Positions 51,485 through 60,468 of a stretch of 64,000 bases of DNA are shown here, piece by piece. Origin of the DNA: Alphaproteobacteria bacterium. Its GTDB lineage: Bacteria > Pseudomonadota > Alphaproteobacteria > Caulobacterales > Maricaulaceae. Below the pieces are notes generated by a model, which saw only the letters and a program-made list of their open reading frames with translations, ran no database searches and was not told the DNA's origin. The stretch is taken from contig WGOD01000001.1 of assembly GCA_016124205.1 (NCBI GenBank), positions 62,001-126,000 of the forward strand, read 5' to 3'. Numbering within the stretch: position 1 is the first letter of the stretch; every line of letters begins with the position of its first letter. The position numbers and the translations under genes were made by a program.

Positions 51485-52398
51485 TGTTCGATCACCTCGG
51501 CAGCCCAGCTCGCCCGCCACAGTTTGAGGGCCAGAGTGCGCACGCGCATGGGCACGGTTTCGCTGCGCGCCAGACCCTGCCAGACCCCGCGAAGAACCGC
51601 TTGTCCGGGCACGGCACGAAGCGTTCGTGCGGCTTTCGCGCCGGGCAGGGCGGCGAGTTCGGGATGCTTGCGCAGGAGCAGCGCGTAATTTGCCGCAGCG
51701 TCACGGTAGCGCGCCAGCAATTGCTCGACGGATTGCCAGCCGCGATGGCCAGCCGGATTGTCGACATGCTTCAGGCGGCCGGCCTGAGCCGCCCGAACGG
51801 CCCAGTCGACATCCTCCCAGCCCCAGCCCCTGAACGCTTCGTCGAACAACACGCGCGGCATGATGTTCGCGCGCACCAGAAGATTGCTGGTGCAGAAGGC
51901 GGTCGGACCCTTTCGGGTACGATCCTCGGCGCCGCCGATATCTGACGCGGCAGAAATTGCGGCGTGCAGGCGTCCATCCGGCGTGTCGGCGGGTTCGGCT
52001 TCAAAGCCCCCGAAGGCGGCGTCGAAATCCTCCGTCTCGATTTCGTTCAGCCAGCGCGCAAGAAAGCCGTCCGGCAGCGTCATGTCAGCGTCTAGGAAGA
52101 GGGACCATGTCCCGCTCGCGGCCTGTGCCAGTACGTTTCGCGCGGCGGCGCGTCCCGCATTGACCGGCCTTGTGACCAGAACGAGCGGCGTCGACAGCTC
52201 GGATTTCAGGTTTTCCAGCGCCGTCGTCAGCGTAGCGTCGCCGCTGCCGTCATCACACAGAACGATCTCGATGGCGGCGGCCACTGTTCGGGATTGCGCA
52301 TCCAGCGCACGAACGAGCGAAGACGGATCATCGCGGTAGAAGGGGATCAGAACCGAGAGGAGCGGCTGATCGGGCGAGGTCGCGGCGGTGGCGCTCAT
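51481..52398 (-). CDS. hfsG: Glycosyltransferase family 2 (HfsG-like)
   Basis: LLSVLIPFYRDDPSSLVRALDAQ...VLCDDGSGD...AGRAAARNVLAQAASGTWSLFLDADMTLPDGF; ATGA overlaps both sides. Confidence 0.87.
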   Translation of the reverse strand: MSATAATSPDQPLLSVLIPFYRDDPSSLVRALDAQSRTVAAAIEIVLCDDGSGDATLTTALENLKSELSTPLVLVTRPVNAGRAAARNVLAQAASGTWSLFLDADMTLPDGFLARWLNEIETEDFDAAFGGFEAEPADTPDGRLHAAISAASDIGGAEDRTRKGPTAFCTSNLLVRANIMPRVLFDEAFRGWGWEDVDWAVRAAQAGRLKHVDNPAGHRGWQSVEQLLARYRDAAANYALLLRKHPELAALPGAKAARTLRAVPGQAVLRGVWQGLARSETVPMRVRTLALKLWRASWAAEVIEQ

Positions 52399-53852
52399 GA
52401 GGTGGCCTCCGCTGTCCTGAGCCAGTTGCGCGCTTCGCCGATCCACCCGCGGCATCCGCCCGCATCAAGGAGGATGGCCAGCGCTGCATAGGCGGCGACA
52501 CCTGCGGCCACCGATGCGATCAGGTCGAGGAAGGCGTGTTCGATGGCCGGCAGGGCAATCACCGCCGCGGCCATGCCGGCTGTCGCCAGTGCCGTCTTGC
52601 CCCAGTCTATCCAGGGCATTGGCAGGGCGAAGATCCGCCCGCCAATGATCGCGCAGGCGACGAGGCTGGCTGCATAGGCGATGACGGTCGCGGCGGCAGC
52701 GCCGGCAATCCCGAACATCGGCAGGAAGAGGAGGTTCAGGCCGAGATTGAGGAGGGCTGCCACGCCCATGATGCTCGCCATCGCACGCGTCCGGCGTCCC
52801 AGAATGAAGGACTCGTGGAAGTAGTAGGTCATCACGCCCTTCATCAGACCGGCCAGGGCAATCCAGGGCAGGATCAGGGTCGCGCCTTCGCGGAAATCCT
52901 CGCCAACCATCACGCCGGCCAGCGGCGCGGCAACAAGGGCGAGACCCGCGGCTGCGGGAAAGCCGATCAGAGCCATGATCCGCGCGGTGCGCGCGGCAAT
53001 TTCACGGGCGGCTTCCGGTCCGCCGCGCTCGAGCGCAGCTACGGTGAGCGGCGTGGCCGCGGCCCCCAGCCAGACGAAGATGATGTCGAGCGACCGGTCG
53101 GCGAGGCTGTACCCGGCCGCATAGACGCCCACGGCTGCTTCTCCCAGGAAACCGGCGATCAGGAAGCGGTCGCCTGCCGACAGGAGATGTTCGAAAACGA
53201 GCGAGATCGAGATCGGGAGGCCGTAAGCGAAATAAAGTGCAAGCCGCCGATTGTTCGTCTTGCCGCCCTTGGCGCGCCGTTTCTGACCCGGCAGGTCGAA
53301 GGTGAGGGCAATGAGTGCGCCGAGTGCCATGCCGGCGATCGGTCCGGCGGCGCCGAGCGGCGTCATCATGATGAGACCGATTCCGAGCCCGAAGCCCAAC
53401 AGCAGATTGAACGTGCCGATGGCGGAATAGGCCGCGACCTGGCCTGCGGCGCGGCGGGTTTCCTGACCGATCTGTAAGAGGGACTGAACGCTGAGCGCGG
53501 CGAGCGCAAAGCCGAATGTGGTTTTGAGTTCGGCAGAGATCGGCAGCAGCCACAACAGAAGACCGCCGATCACGATGACGGCGGCGACGAGGGCGAAGAA
53601 TGTGCGGTAAGCCGTCGTCAGATGTGCCGCCAAAGCCCCGCGCGCGTCGGCGCGGGCGTGAAAGCGCGCCACGGCCGCATCAAGCCAGGTAAACAGCGCC
53701 ATGGAGACAAGATGCATCGCCGTGATGGCGAGGGCGTACTGGCCATACATGTCAGGCGGCATCAGGCGCGTCAGCACCGCCACGCCGCCGAAACCGACGA
53801 GTGCTTGCGCGGCCTGGACCGGCAGATATCCGAACAGATGGCGGCCAAGCAT
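52395..53852 (-). CDS. hfsF: Lipid-linked polysaccharide flippase (Wzx/MATE-like, HfsF-like)
   Basis: ~12-14 TM; GGVAVLTRLMPPDMYGQYALAITAMHLVSMALF; ERGGPEAAREIAARTARIM. Confidence 0.87.
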   Translation of the reverse strand: MLGRHLFGYLPVQAAQALVGFGGVAVLTRLMPPDMYGQYALAITAMHLVSMALFTWLDAAVARFHARADARGALAAHLTTAYRTFFALVAAVIVIGGLLLWLLPISAELKTTFGFALAALSVQSLLQIGQETRRAAGQVAAYSAIGTFNLLLGFGLGIGLIMMTPLGAAGPIAGMALGALIALTFDLPGQKRRAKGGKTNNRRLALYFAYGLPISISLVFEHLLSAGDRFLIAGFLGEAAVGVYAAGYSLADRSLDIIFVWLGAAATPLTVAALERGGPEAAREIAARTARIMALIGFPAAAGLALVAAPLAGVMVGEDFREGATLILPWIALAGLMKGVMTYYFHESFILGRRTRAMASIMGVAALLNLGLNLLFLPMFGIAGAAAATVIAYAASLVACAIIGGRIFALPMPWIDWGKTALATAGMAAAVIALPAIEHAFLDLIASVAAGVAAYAALAILLDAGGCRGWIGEARNWLRTAEATS

Positions 53853-53986
53853 GCCGGGCGAACGTCCTTTCGGGTTTCGAAACCGGCAGGAACGCTATCC
53901 GCAAGCGCCTAAAATGCGGTGAACGCGCGCGCGGCAACGAAAACTCAAGGGGTTTCTGCGAAAACAGGGGCGACCAAGGGGGACGC

Positions 53987-55081
53987 ATGTCCGAACGCAT
54001 GATCCAGACCGAGCTGAAACGCCCGAGCGAACTGACCGATGCCGAGCGCGGCGCCTGGTTCGAATTTGTCGACGGATATGGCCTGTTCGACAGCCCCTAT
54101 TTCCGGATCGAGTTTGCGGAATGCTGCGAGGTTGCGCGCGGCGATACGCGCGTGCTGATCGGCCGTCAGGGCGGGCAGATCCAAGGCTTTCTGCCGCTTC
54201 AGATGGGCAGGATCGGCTATGCCCGCCCGCTGAGCGGACCCTTGTCGGACGTCCACGGTGTCATCACCCGCGAGGCCGACAAGGTGAGCTTGCCGGACTG
54301 GCTGAAGTCGGCCGGTATTCCGCTGTTCGAATACCATTCCGCGCTTGCCTTGCAGCAGTGCTGGCATGAAAGCGAACAGATGCGCGACGGCTCGGCCGTG
54401 GTCGACTGTTCGGATGGCTATGACGCGTTCGAAGAGGTCCGAAAGGCAGCGGAACCGAAGGCTTTCAAGAATATCCGCGCACGCCGCCGCAAGCTGGAAG
54501 CCGAGGAGGGCGGCTTCGAGTTCCGCATGGACGATTTCTCCGATGAGGCGCTCAGCGCGATGCTGCACTGGAAGCGCGCGCAATACCGCACGACCGGCGT
54601 GTTCGACGTGTTTTCGGTTGCGTGGACCAACCGGCTGATCGAGGCAATCGCACGCAAGCGGACCGACCGGTTTGCACCGGTGTGCGGCACGCTGCGGGTG
54701 AAGGGCGAGATCATCGCCGCGCATTTCGGCATGCGCAGCGAGAACCGGGTCCAGTACTGGTTCCCTTCCTACGATCCGGCCTTCAATCACGTCAGTCCGG
54801 GCCTGCTCCTGCTGCTCGAAACGATCCGGCATGCCGCGGAATCCGGACTGTCGACCGTCGAGCTCGGACCGGGCGATTATGATTTCAAACGCCATCTGGG
54901 CGCCTGGCAGGTGCCTCTGGCTGGAGGGTGTGTGGTGACCCGGTCCCCCGTCACGGCACTGCGTTCCGCGGCCCGTGCGCTGGCTGATGCCGGTGAGCGC
55001 TCGCCTTTGGGCAAGGCGGGGCAGATCCCGCGCCGCGCACTGAAGAAGGCCGACCGTCTCGCTTCCTTCTACGCGGTCTGA
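53987..55081 (+). CDS. FemAB/CelD-like GNAT acyltransferase (HfsK-like)
   Basis: SPYFRIEFAECCEVARGDTRVLIGRQGGQIQGFLPLQMGR; AHFGMRSENRVQYWFPSYDPAFNHVSPGLLLLLETIRHA. Confidence 0.85.
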   Translation: MSERMIQTELKRPSELTDAERGAWFEFVDGYGLFDSPYFRIEFAECCEVARGDTRVLIGRQGGQIQGFLPLQMGRIGYARPLSGPLSDVHGVITREADKVSLPDWLKSAGIPLFEYHSALALQQCWHESEQMRDGSAVVDCSDGYDAFEEVRKAAEPKAFKNIRARRRKLEAEEGGFEFRMDDFSDEALSAMLHWKRAQYRTTGVFDVFSVAWTNRLIEAIARKRTDRFAPVCGTLRVKGEIIAAHFGMRSENRVQYWFPSYDPAFNHVSPGLLLLLETIRHAAESGLSTVELGPGDYDFKRHLGAWQVPLAGGCVVTRSPVTALRSAARALADAGERSPLGKAGQIPRRALKKADRLASFYAV

Positions 55082-55082
55082 C

Positions 55083-56258
55083 ATGCCGCCAAGCCGCAGG
55101 GACATACTCGCGGGCAGTGCCGGTCTGATGTTCGCGAGCGGCTGCGCGGCCGCGCAGACGCCCGACCGGAAAATCGATCTCTGGGACAATGCGACCGGCC
55201 CGCATCTTCGCGGGGCGGTCTTCAGTCATCGCCGGATCGTGCCCTCGCTCGATGGCGAGTTTCTCGGGCCCGGCGCCGTCGGATCGCCGACATCGGACAG
55301 CGCCATCGCCTCCTTGCGGGCGGCGGGGGCCAATCTGGCCCTTCTGAGCCACCCGGGAATCTTTACCGAAGAAGCCCCATGGCGGCTCGACACTCCCGTC
55401 CTCGACCATCTCGACGACATGGTCACGCGCTGCGAAGCGGCGGGCGTGTTTACCGTGATCGGGTTCCGCAGCGGTCCCGGGCGGTCCGAATTTTCGATCC
55501 AGCGCGATTCCGCAGGCGACTGGTTTCCCGCCGAGCTGGTGAATGAGCGGATCTGGTTCGACATGGCGGCGCAGGACGCTTGGGCGGAGATGTGGCGCGA
55601 AACGGCGCGGCGCTTTGCCCGGCGCCGCGGTGTCGCGGGCTTCCTTTTGATGGTTGAACCGAACGCCAATCAGGCCGCTTTGCCGGCGGGGGGCGAGATC
55701 TGGGACGCCGGTGAACTCTCCCGACGCATTGATGGCACGCCGGGCGACTGGCCGGCGCTTGCGGCGCGGCTTTGCCGGACGATCCGGTCCGTCGATGCGG
55801 ACATTCCGATCCTCGTCAGCCCGGATGGCTATGCCAACGCCCGGTTTGCCGGCTTGCTCGATCTCGATGTGGTGCCCGGTTGCGTGCTGGCCATTCATGA
55901 CTATCACCCGCGGGCCTTCACCCATGCCTGGGGCCCGATGTCCGCGGCGTCCTTCAGCTCGGCCGACGCGATCGTGTCGCCGCCGGATTATCCGCGCTGG
56001 ATGCTGGGCGAGTACGGGGTCCGGCGGTGGGCGGTTGGTGCGGAGGACTATGTGCGCCAGCGCCTCGCCGGCCTCGAACGCGCGGGAGCGAATTCGGCCT
56101 ATTTCCGGTGGGATAGCGGCTGGCGTCGCTATGAAGCGCAGGAAAATGGCTGGAACCCGGTTTACGGGGCCGATCCCGATGCATCGCAACCGGCCCGCGA
56201 TACGCCCATCGTCGATGCGCTGTCGGCCGCGTGGTCGCGGAATGCGCGGCGTCCCTAG
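55083..56258 (+). CDS. Tat/lipoprotein-signal glycoside hydrolase-like protein (GH5/cellulase-like)
   Basis: SRRDILAGSAGLMFASGCAAA signal; LLMVEPNAN, HDYHPRAFTHAW, MLGEYGVRRW motifs; 1 nt downstream of the HfsK-like stop. Confidence 0.75.
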   Translation: MPPSRRDILAGSAGLMFASGCAAAQTPDRKIDLWDNATGPHLRGAVFSHRRIVPSLDGEFLGPGAVGSPTSDSAIASLRAAGANLALLSHPGIFTEEAPWRLDTPVLDHLDDMVTRCEAAGVFTVIGFRSGPGRSEFSIQRDSAGDWFPAELVNERIWFDMAAQDAWAEMWRETARRFARRRGVAGFLLMVEPNANQAALPAGGEIWDAGELSRRIDGTPGDWPALAARLCRTIRSVDADIPILVSPDGYANARFAGLLDLDVVPGCVLAIHDYHPRAFTHAWGPMSAASFSSADAIVSPPDYPRWMLGEYGVRRWAVGAEDYVRQRLAGLERAGANSAYFRWDSGWRRYEAQENGWNPVYGADPDASQPARDTPIVDALSAAWSRNARRP

Positions 56259-57787
56259 CGAATATTGATCTTGTCGCCCAAGAGGGCGGGCAGGGTCCGC
56301 AGCATGATCCACAGATCGAACCAGAGGCTGGCGCGCGCGATGTATTCGACGTCGAGTTTGACGCGCTCGCGTGCCGCTTCCGGTGAATGCAGCGGGCCAC
56401 GCGATCCATTGACCTGAGCCCAGCCGGTCAGGCCCGGCTTAACGCGGTGACGGTGCGCATATTCGGCCACGAGGTTCGAGGTCAGCGTGGCACCGGTCTT
56501 CATGCCCGGCGCGTGCGGACGCGGCCCGACGAGCGACATTTCGCCCTTCAGCACGTTCCAGAGCTGCGGCAGTTCGTCGAGGCTTGTCGCGCGCAGGATC
56601 CGGCCGATGCGGGTGACGCGCGGATCATCGCGTTCGACCTGACGCACGCCGGATTTCTCTCCCTCGACGCTGTGACGCATCGAGCGGAATTTCAGCACGC
56701 CGATCGGACGGCCGTTGAAACCTTCGCGGACCTGCCGGAACAGGATCGGCCCCGGCGAGTCGAGACGCACGACAAGGGCGATCACGGCCATGACGGGCAG
56801 GGCGGCAAGGAACATCAGCGATCCGATCACCAGGTCCTCGAGCCGCTTCACGATCAGCCAGTCCGGATTGGCCGGACGGCCCGACAATTGCGCGGCCGGG
56901 GAATCGGCGATGGAGGCGAGCGAGGCGCCGGCAGCGGCTTCATCGCCGAATTCCAGCGACAGACCGATCGGATGCGGTAGCGGGCTCAACTTGCCGAGCA
57001 GGTCGCGAACCCGGGCGATCGCATCCGGCCGGACCGTGATCAGGATGCGGTCGACTTCCGGCAGGGCTTTCCAGTTCGCCAGATCGTCCAGCGTTCCGAG
57101 ATAGGGCACGCCGGCGAGCCGCGACGGGCTGCGCGACTGACGGTCGTCGAAAATGCCGACAATGTTCACTTCGCGCGTGCGGCGATTGGCGTCGATCATC
57201 CGGCGCGCCTGCGGCGTTGCGCCGACGATCACGATATTGGCGGCAAGCCGGCCGGCGCGGGCCCAGCGGCAAATCGCGAAAGCGTAGATCACCTGCAGCG
57301 CAAGCAATCCCGCACCGCCCGCAACCGTCTGCCAGGCGGCAACGGGAAGAACGGCGGGATCGAACAGGCGCGCGGTCGTCAACGTCACCAGTCCGGCCAG
57401 CCCGATCGCGATGACCGAGCGCGCCAGACGGTCCCAGGGCGGAACCGTCGGTGAAATCCGGTATAGCGAGAAGGAGTGCAATCCGCCCGACGCGATCACG
57501 AGGAAGAGGGCGAGTGGCCAAACCGTCCGCGGATCAAGCGCAAGGGCGGCGAATGCGATCAGGATCGCCGCGCACAAGTCGGTGAACTGGAAGACACGCG
57601 ACAGTGCCGCCCGGTCGATCCGGTGCGTTGGCGTGCGTGCGTTGGCACGGTTCTCAGCCAGCATGGCCGCGCTGACGCCCCGGAGTTCGGCGTCGAAGCG
57701 CGCCGAGTGGTCATTCGCCGGGGCGTGCCGGCCCGTTTCCGATTTGCGGTCGCTCATTTCGTCCACCGGTTCCATTCCGGCGGACAC
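56255..57787 (-). CDS. hfsE: Undecaprenyl-phosphate sugar-1-phosphate transferase (WbaP/PssY-type, HfsE-like)
   Basis: N-terminal TMs and CoA-binding-like domain; [21 protein letters not shown]...[32 protein letters not shown]. Confidence 0.9.
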   Translation of the reverse strand: MSAGMEPVDEMSDRKSETGRHAPANDHSARFDAELRGVSAAMLAENRANARTPTHRIDRAALSRVFQFTDLCAAILIAFAALALDPRTVWPLALFLVIASGGLHSFSLYRISPTVPPWDRLARSVIAIGLAGLVTLTTARLFDPAVLPVAAWQTVAGGAGLLALQVIYAFAICRWARAGRLAANIVIVGATPQARRMIDANRRTREVNIVGIFDDRQSRSPSRLAGVPYLGTLDDLANWKALPEVDRILITVRPDAIARVRDLLGKLSPLPHPIGLSLEFGDEAAAGASLASIADSPAAQLSGRPANPDWLIVKRLEDLVIGSLMFLAALPVMAVIALVVRLDSPGPILFRQVREGFNGRPIGVLKFRSMRHSVEGEKSGVRQVERDDPRVTRIGRILRATSLDELPQLWNVLKGEMSLVGPRPHAPGMKTGATLTSNLVAEYAHRHRVKPGLTGWAQVNGSRGPLHSPEAARERVKLDVEYIARASLWFDLWIMLRTLPALLGDKINIR

Positions 57788-57843
57788 TCTGACAGGTCAG
57801 GACAAATATCCCGTTGCCAAACGTGGTTGGCAGGGGGTTAACG

Positions 57844-58917
57844 CTACTCCGCTGCGCCGGCGACCGCGTGGACGTAGGCCTTGCGGGCATCGAAGTCGGC
57901 CGCCGCCTTCTCGTCGTCCCGGCCCAGCTGATCCGGGTCGAGATCGGCGAAGTGCATCACGCCCATGTCCTCGTAGCATTTGCGGATTTTTGGACCCCAA
58001 AGGCCGATATCCTTCACGATCGGGACAATCCGCTGGAACAGCATGGTGCGGTAGAGCTTGGTGATCTCCGAATTCTCGGCCCACTCGATGCATTCCTTCT
58101 CCGGCAGTCCGAGCGCTCGGTAGACTTCGCGCGCATCGGTCATCCGGCCGCGCATCAGCCAGCAGGCCTCGACAAGGAATTCCTCGCGCTCATCACGCTC
58201 GGCCTGGGTCAGTTGCGGGTAGAAGTCCCGCAGCGACAGACGGCCGAAGGCGACGTGGCGGGCCTCGTCTTCCATGACATAGGCGTTGACCATGCGTGCC
58301 AGCGGGTTCTGGGCAATGTCGCGGATCGTGCCGAAGGCCGCGAGCGCGAGCCCTTCGATCACCACCTGCATGGCGAGATAGGTCATGTCCCAGCGCGAGT
58401 CGCGCATCGCCTGGTCGACCAGTTCCTGAAGCGGGCCGGTCATCGGGTAGGCGACGCCGAACTTCTCGAGCAGCTTCTTGTAGGCCTCGACGTGGCGGGC
58501 TTCGTCCATCACCTGCGTCGCGGCATAGAATTTCGCGTCGAGGTCGGGGACCTGCGTAACGATCTTGGAAGCGCAGAGCAGGGCGGCCTGCTCGCCCTGC
58601 AGGAATTGCGAAATATTCCAGGCCTGCGCGTGGGTCGTCAGCTCGATCCGGTCCTTTTCCGACATGCGGTTCCAGATCGGAGAGCCATAGAGGCCGCCGG
58701 CTTCGGGTGGCATCTGCATCGGATTTTCGGGATCGAGCTCGAGCGACCAGTCGATGCGGTTGACCGCATCCCACTGCATGTCCTTGCCCTTCTGGTAGAG
58801 GTGCATGAGCGTCGTGCGGCCCTCGTCGAACTCCCAGTCGAACAGGGCATTGTATTCCTGGGGAACGGACCAGCAGGGGTCGATGTCCGGAATCGGATAC
58901 AGATCGCGCAGGCTCAT
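57844..58917 (-). CDS. Ferritin-like diiron protein (RNR R2-like/AurF-like oxygenase candidate)
   Basis: Repeated metal-ligand style motifs GEQAAL...MDEARHVEAY and VIEGLAL...MEDEARHVAFG. Confidence 0.8.
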   Translation of the reverse strand: MSLRDLYPIPDIDPCWSVPQEYNALFDWEFDEGRTTLMHLYQKGKDMQWDAVNRIDWSLELDPENPMQMPPEAGGLYGSPIWNRMSEKDRIELTTHAQAWNISQFLQGEQAALLCASKIVTQVPDLDAKFYAATQVMDEARHVEAYKKLLEKFGVAYPMTGPLQELVDQAMRDSRWDMTYLAMQVVIEGLALAAFGTIRDIAQNPLARMVNAYVMEDEARHVAFGRLSLRDFYPQLTQAERDEREEFLVEACWLMRGRMTDAREVYRALGLPEKECIEWAENSEITKLYRTMLFQRIVPIVKDIGLWGPKIRKCYEDMGVMHFADLDPDQLGRDDEKAAADFDARKAYVHAVAGAAE

Positions 58918-59027
58918 GATGTCTCTCCCTTCGCATGCAGCGGCGTTTCGTTCTCAAAAAGTGAACGCCGTTTACTTCAGGGGAGAGTGATAGAAAATTC
59001 CGCCCGGCGCAAGGGGTCGCGTCTCTG

Positions 59028-59978
59028 CTATTCGGCAGGTAGACGAGAGCCGGCTGTAGGCTCTGAATCTGCCCGGGCTCCGCCGTCCCGGCGTTCCGCC
59101 TCCCAGATTTCCTTGATCGTCTTCGACGTCATCCGGCTGCCGTCGGGCGACCAGCCAGGCGGGGCAAAGATGTAGCCGAGCGCATCCTTTGGGGATTTCG
59201 ATCCGGCGACGTCCTTCGCAATGCCCCACCATTCGTGCAGCGAGATGCGGAGCGGGTTCCAGGTGCCGAGATTCTTCACGATGCCGTAGCGGCAGCGTTC
59301 CTCGTCGAGCTCCGGCTGGAAGGTGCCGAACATCTTGTCCCAGATGATGAAGACACCGGCATAATTGCGGTCGAGATAGATCGGGTTGGTCGCGTGATGC
59401 ACGCGGTGGTGCGAGGGCGTGTTCATCACGGCTTCGAACCAACGCGGCATCCGCGTGATGGCCTCGGTGTGGATCCAGAACTGGTAGATCAGGTTGAGCG
59501 AGCCGACGAAGGCAATGATGACGGGCGGGAAACCGAGCAGCACCAGCCAGGATCCGAGCCACATGAACTTGAAGGTAAAGACGGTGAACCAGGGCTGCCG
59601 CAGGGCAGTCGTCAGATTGTAGTGCTGCGAGGAGTGGTGAACGACATGGTCGGCCCAGAACCAGCGGACGGTGTGGGCCCAGCGGTGCGACCAGTAATAG
59701 GTGAAGTCGTCGAGCACGAAGGCTGCGATCCACGCCCACCACACATAGCCGATGTCGAACAGGGCGAATTGCTGGATGAAGGTCAGCCAGGCCGCTGTGA
59801 TGCCCGCGAAGAGCACACCGGCGATGGTGTTGCCGAGGCCCATGGCAAGGCTGGCCGCACTGTCGCGGGGTTCGAAGCGCGCCTTTCCCGTTGTGCGGGC
59901 ATAGACCATCTCGGCGATGATGAAGGCCACGAAGAAGGGGATGGCGATATAGATCGGTTCGATCAGTTCGATGTCCAC
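59028..59978 (-). CDS. Sterol desaturase/fatty acid hydroxylase superfamily protein
   Basis: Histidine boxes YYWSHRWAH, DHVVHHSSQHYN, PSHHRVHHATN. Confidence 0.95.
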   Translation of the reverse strand: MDIELIEPIYIAIPFFVAFIIAEMVYARTTGKARFEPRDSAASLAMGLGNTIAGVLFAGITAAWLTFIQQFALFDIGYVWWAWIAAFVLDDFTYYWSHRWAHTVRWFWADHVVHHSSQHYNLTTALRQPWFTVFTFKFMWLGSWLVLLGFPPVIIAFVGSLNLIYQFWIHTEAITRMPRWFEAVMNTPSHHRVHHATNPIYLDRNYAGVFIIWDKMFGTFQPELDEERCRYGIVKNLGTWNPLRISLHEWWGIAKDVAGSKSPKDALGYIFAPPGWSPDGSRMTSKTIKEIWEAERRDGGARADSEPTAGSRLPAE

Positions 59979-59982
59979 GGCA

Positions 59983-60396
59983 CTACTCCGTGCTCAACCG
60001 CGTCGCCCATTCGCGGGCCGCGTCGTCTTTCCCCAGTGTGATGCGGGTCGTGGGAAAGGTGAAGTCCTTGAAGTGCAGCATAATGACGCCGCCGTCGCGA
60101 ACCTCTGCGCGCGACACGCTGCCCGGCTCGATCAGGCGCGAGACGAGCGTGTCTCCGCGCGCAGACACATAACCCACCGAGCGACCCTCCCTCGATTGCA
60201 CGAGGGCCGCGAGACCGTCGCTCGCCAAGACACCCGTTTCGCCGGGTTCGAAGGTCAGCAGATCCTGGCGCAGCGTCTGGCCGGCGTCCTCCAGACTTTC
60301 GATCCGCGACGGCGACCAGCCGCCGATCCAGACATTGAAGCCGACGATGGCGGATACCGCCACGAATGAGCCGATGAGGATGAGAAGCGTGGTCAT
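59983..60396 (-). CDS. Hypothetical membrane-anchored protein
   Basis: 137 aa; N-terminal TM LLILIGSFVAVSAIVGFNVWIGG; tightly linked to desaturase gene. Confidence 0.7.
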   Translation of the reverse strand: MTTLLILIGSFVAVSAIVGFNVWIGGWSPSRIESLEDAGQTLRQDLLTFEPGETGVLASDGLAALVQSREGRSVGYVSARGDTLVSRLIEPGSVSRAEVRDGGVIMLHFKDFTFPTTRITLGKDDAAREWATRLSTE

Positions 60397-60407
60397 CCCG
60401 TTTCTCC

Positions 60408-60442
60408 AAAAGAAAAGGAGCGGAGACCGAGGTCTCCGCTCC
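60408..60442 (-). terminator. Rho-independent terminator of the TonB-dependent receptor gene
   Basis: Perfect 12-bp arms GGAGCGGAGACC/GGTCTCCGCTCC, minus strand followed by TTTTCTTTT. Confidence 0.92.
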
Positions 60443-60468
60443 CAATCCTAGCAGATTTGCGCGGCTGA

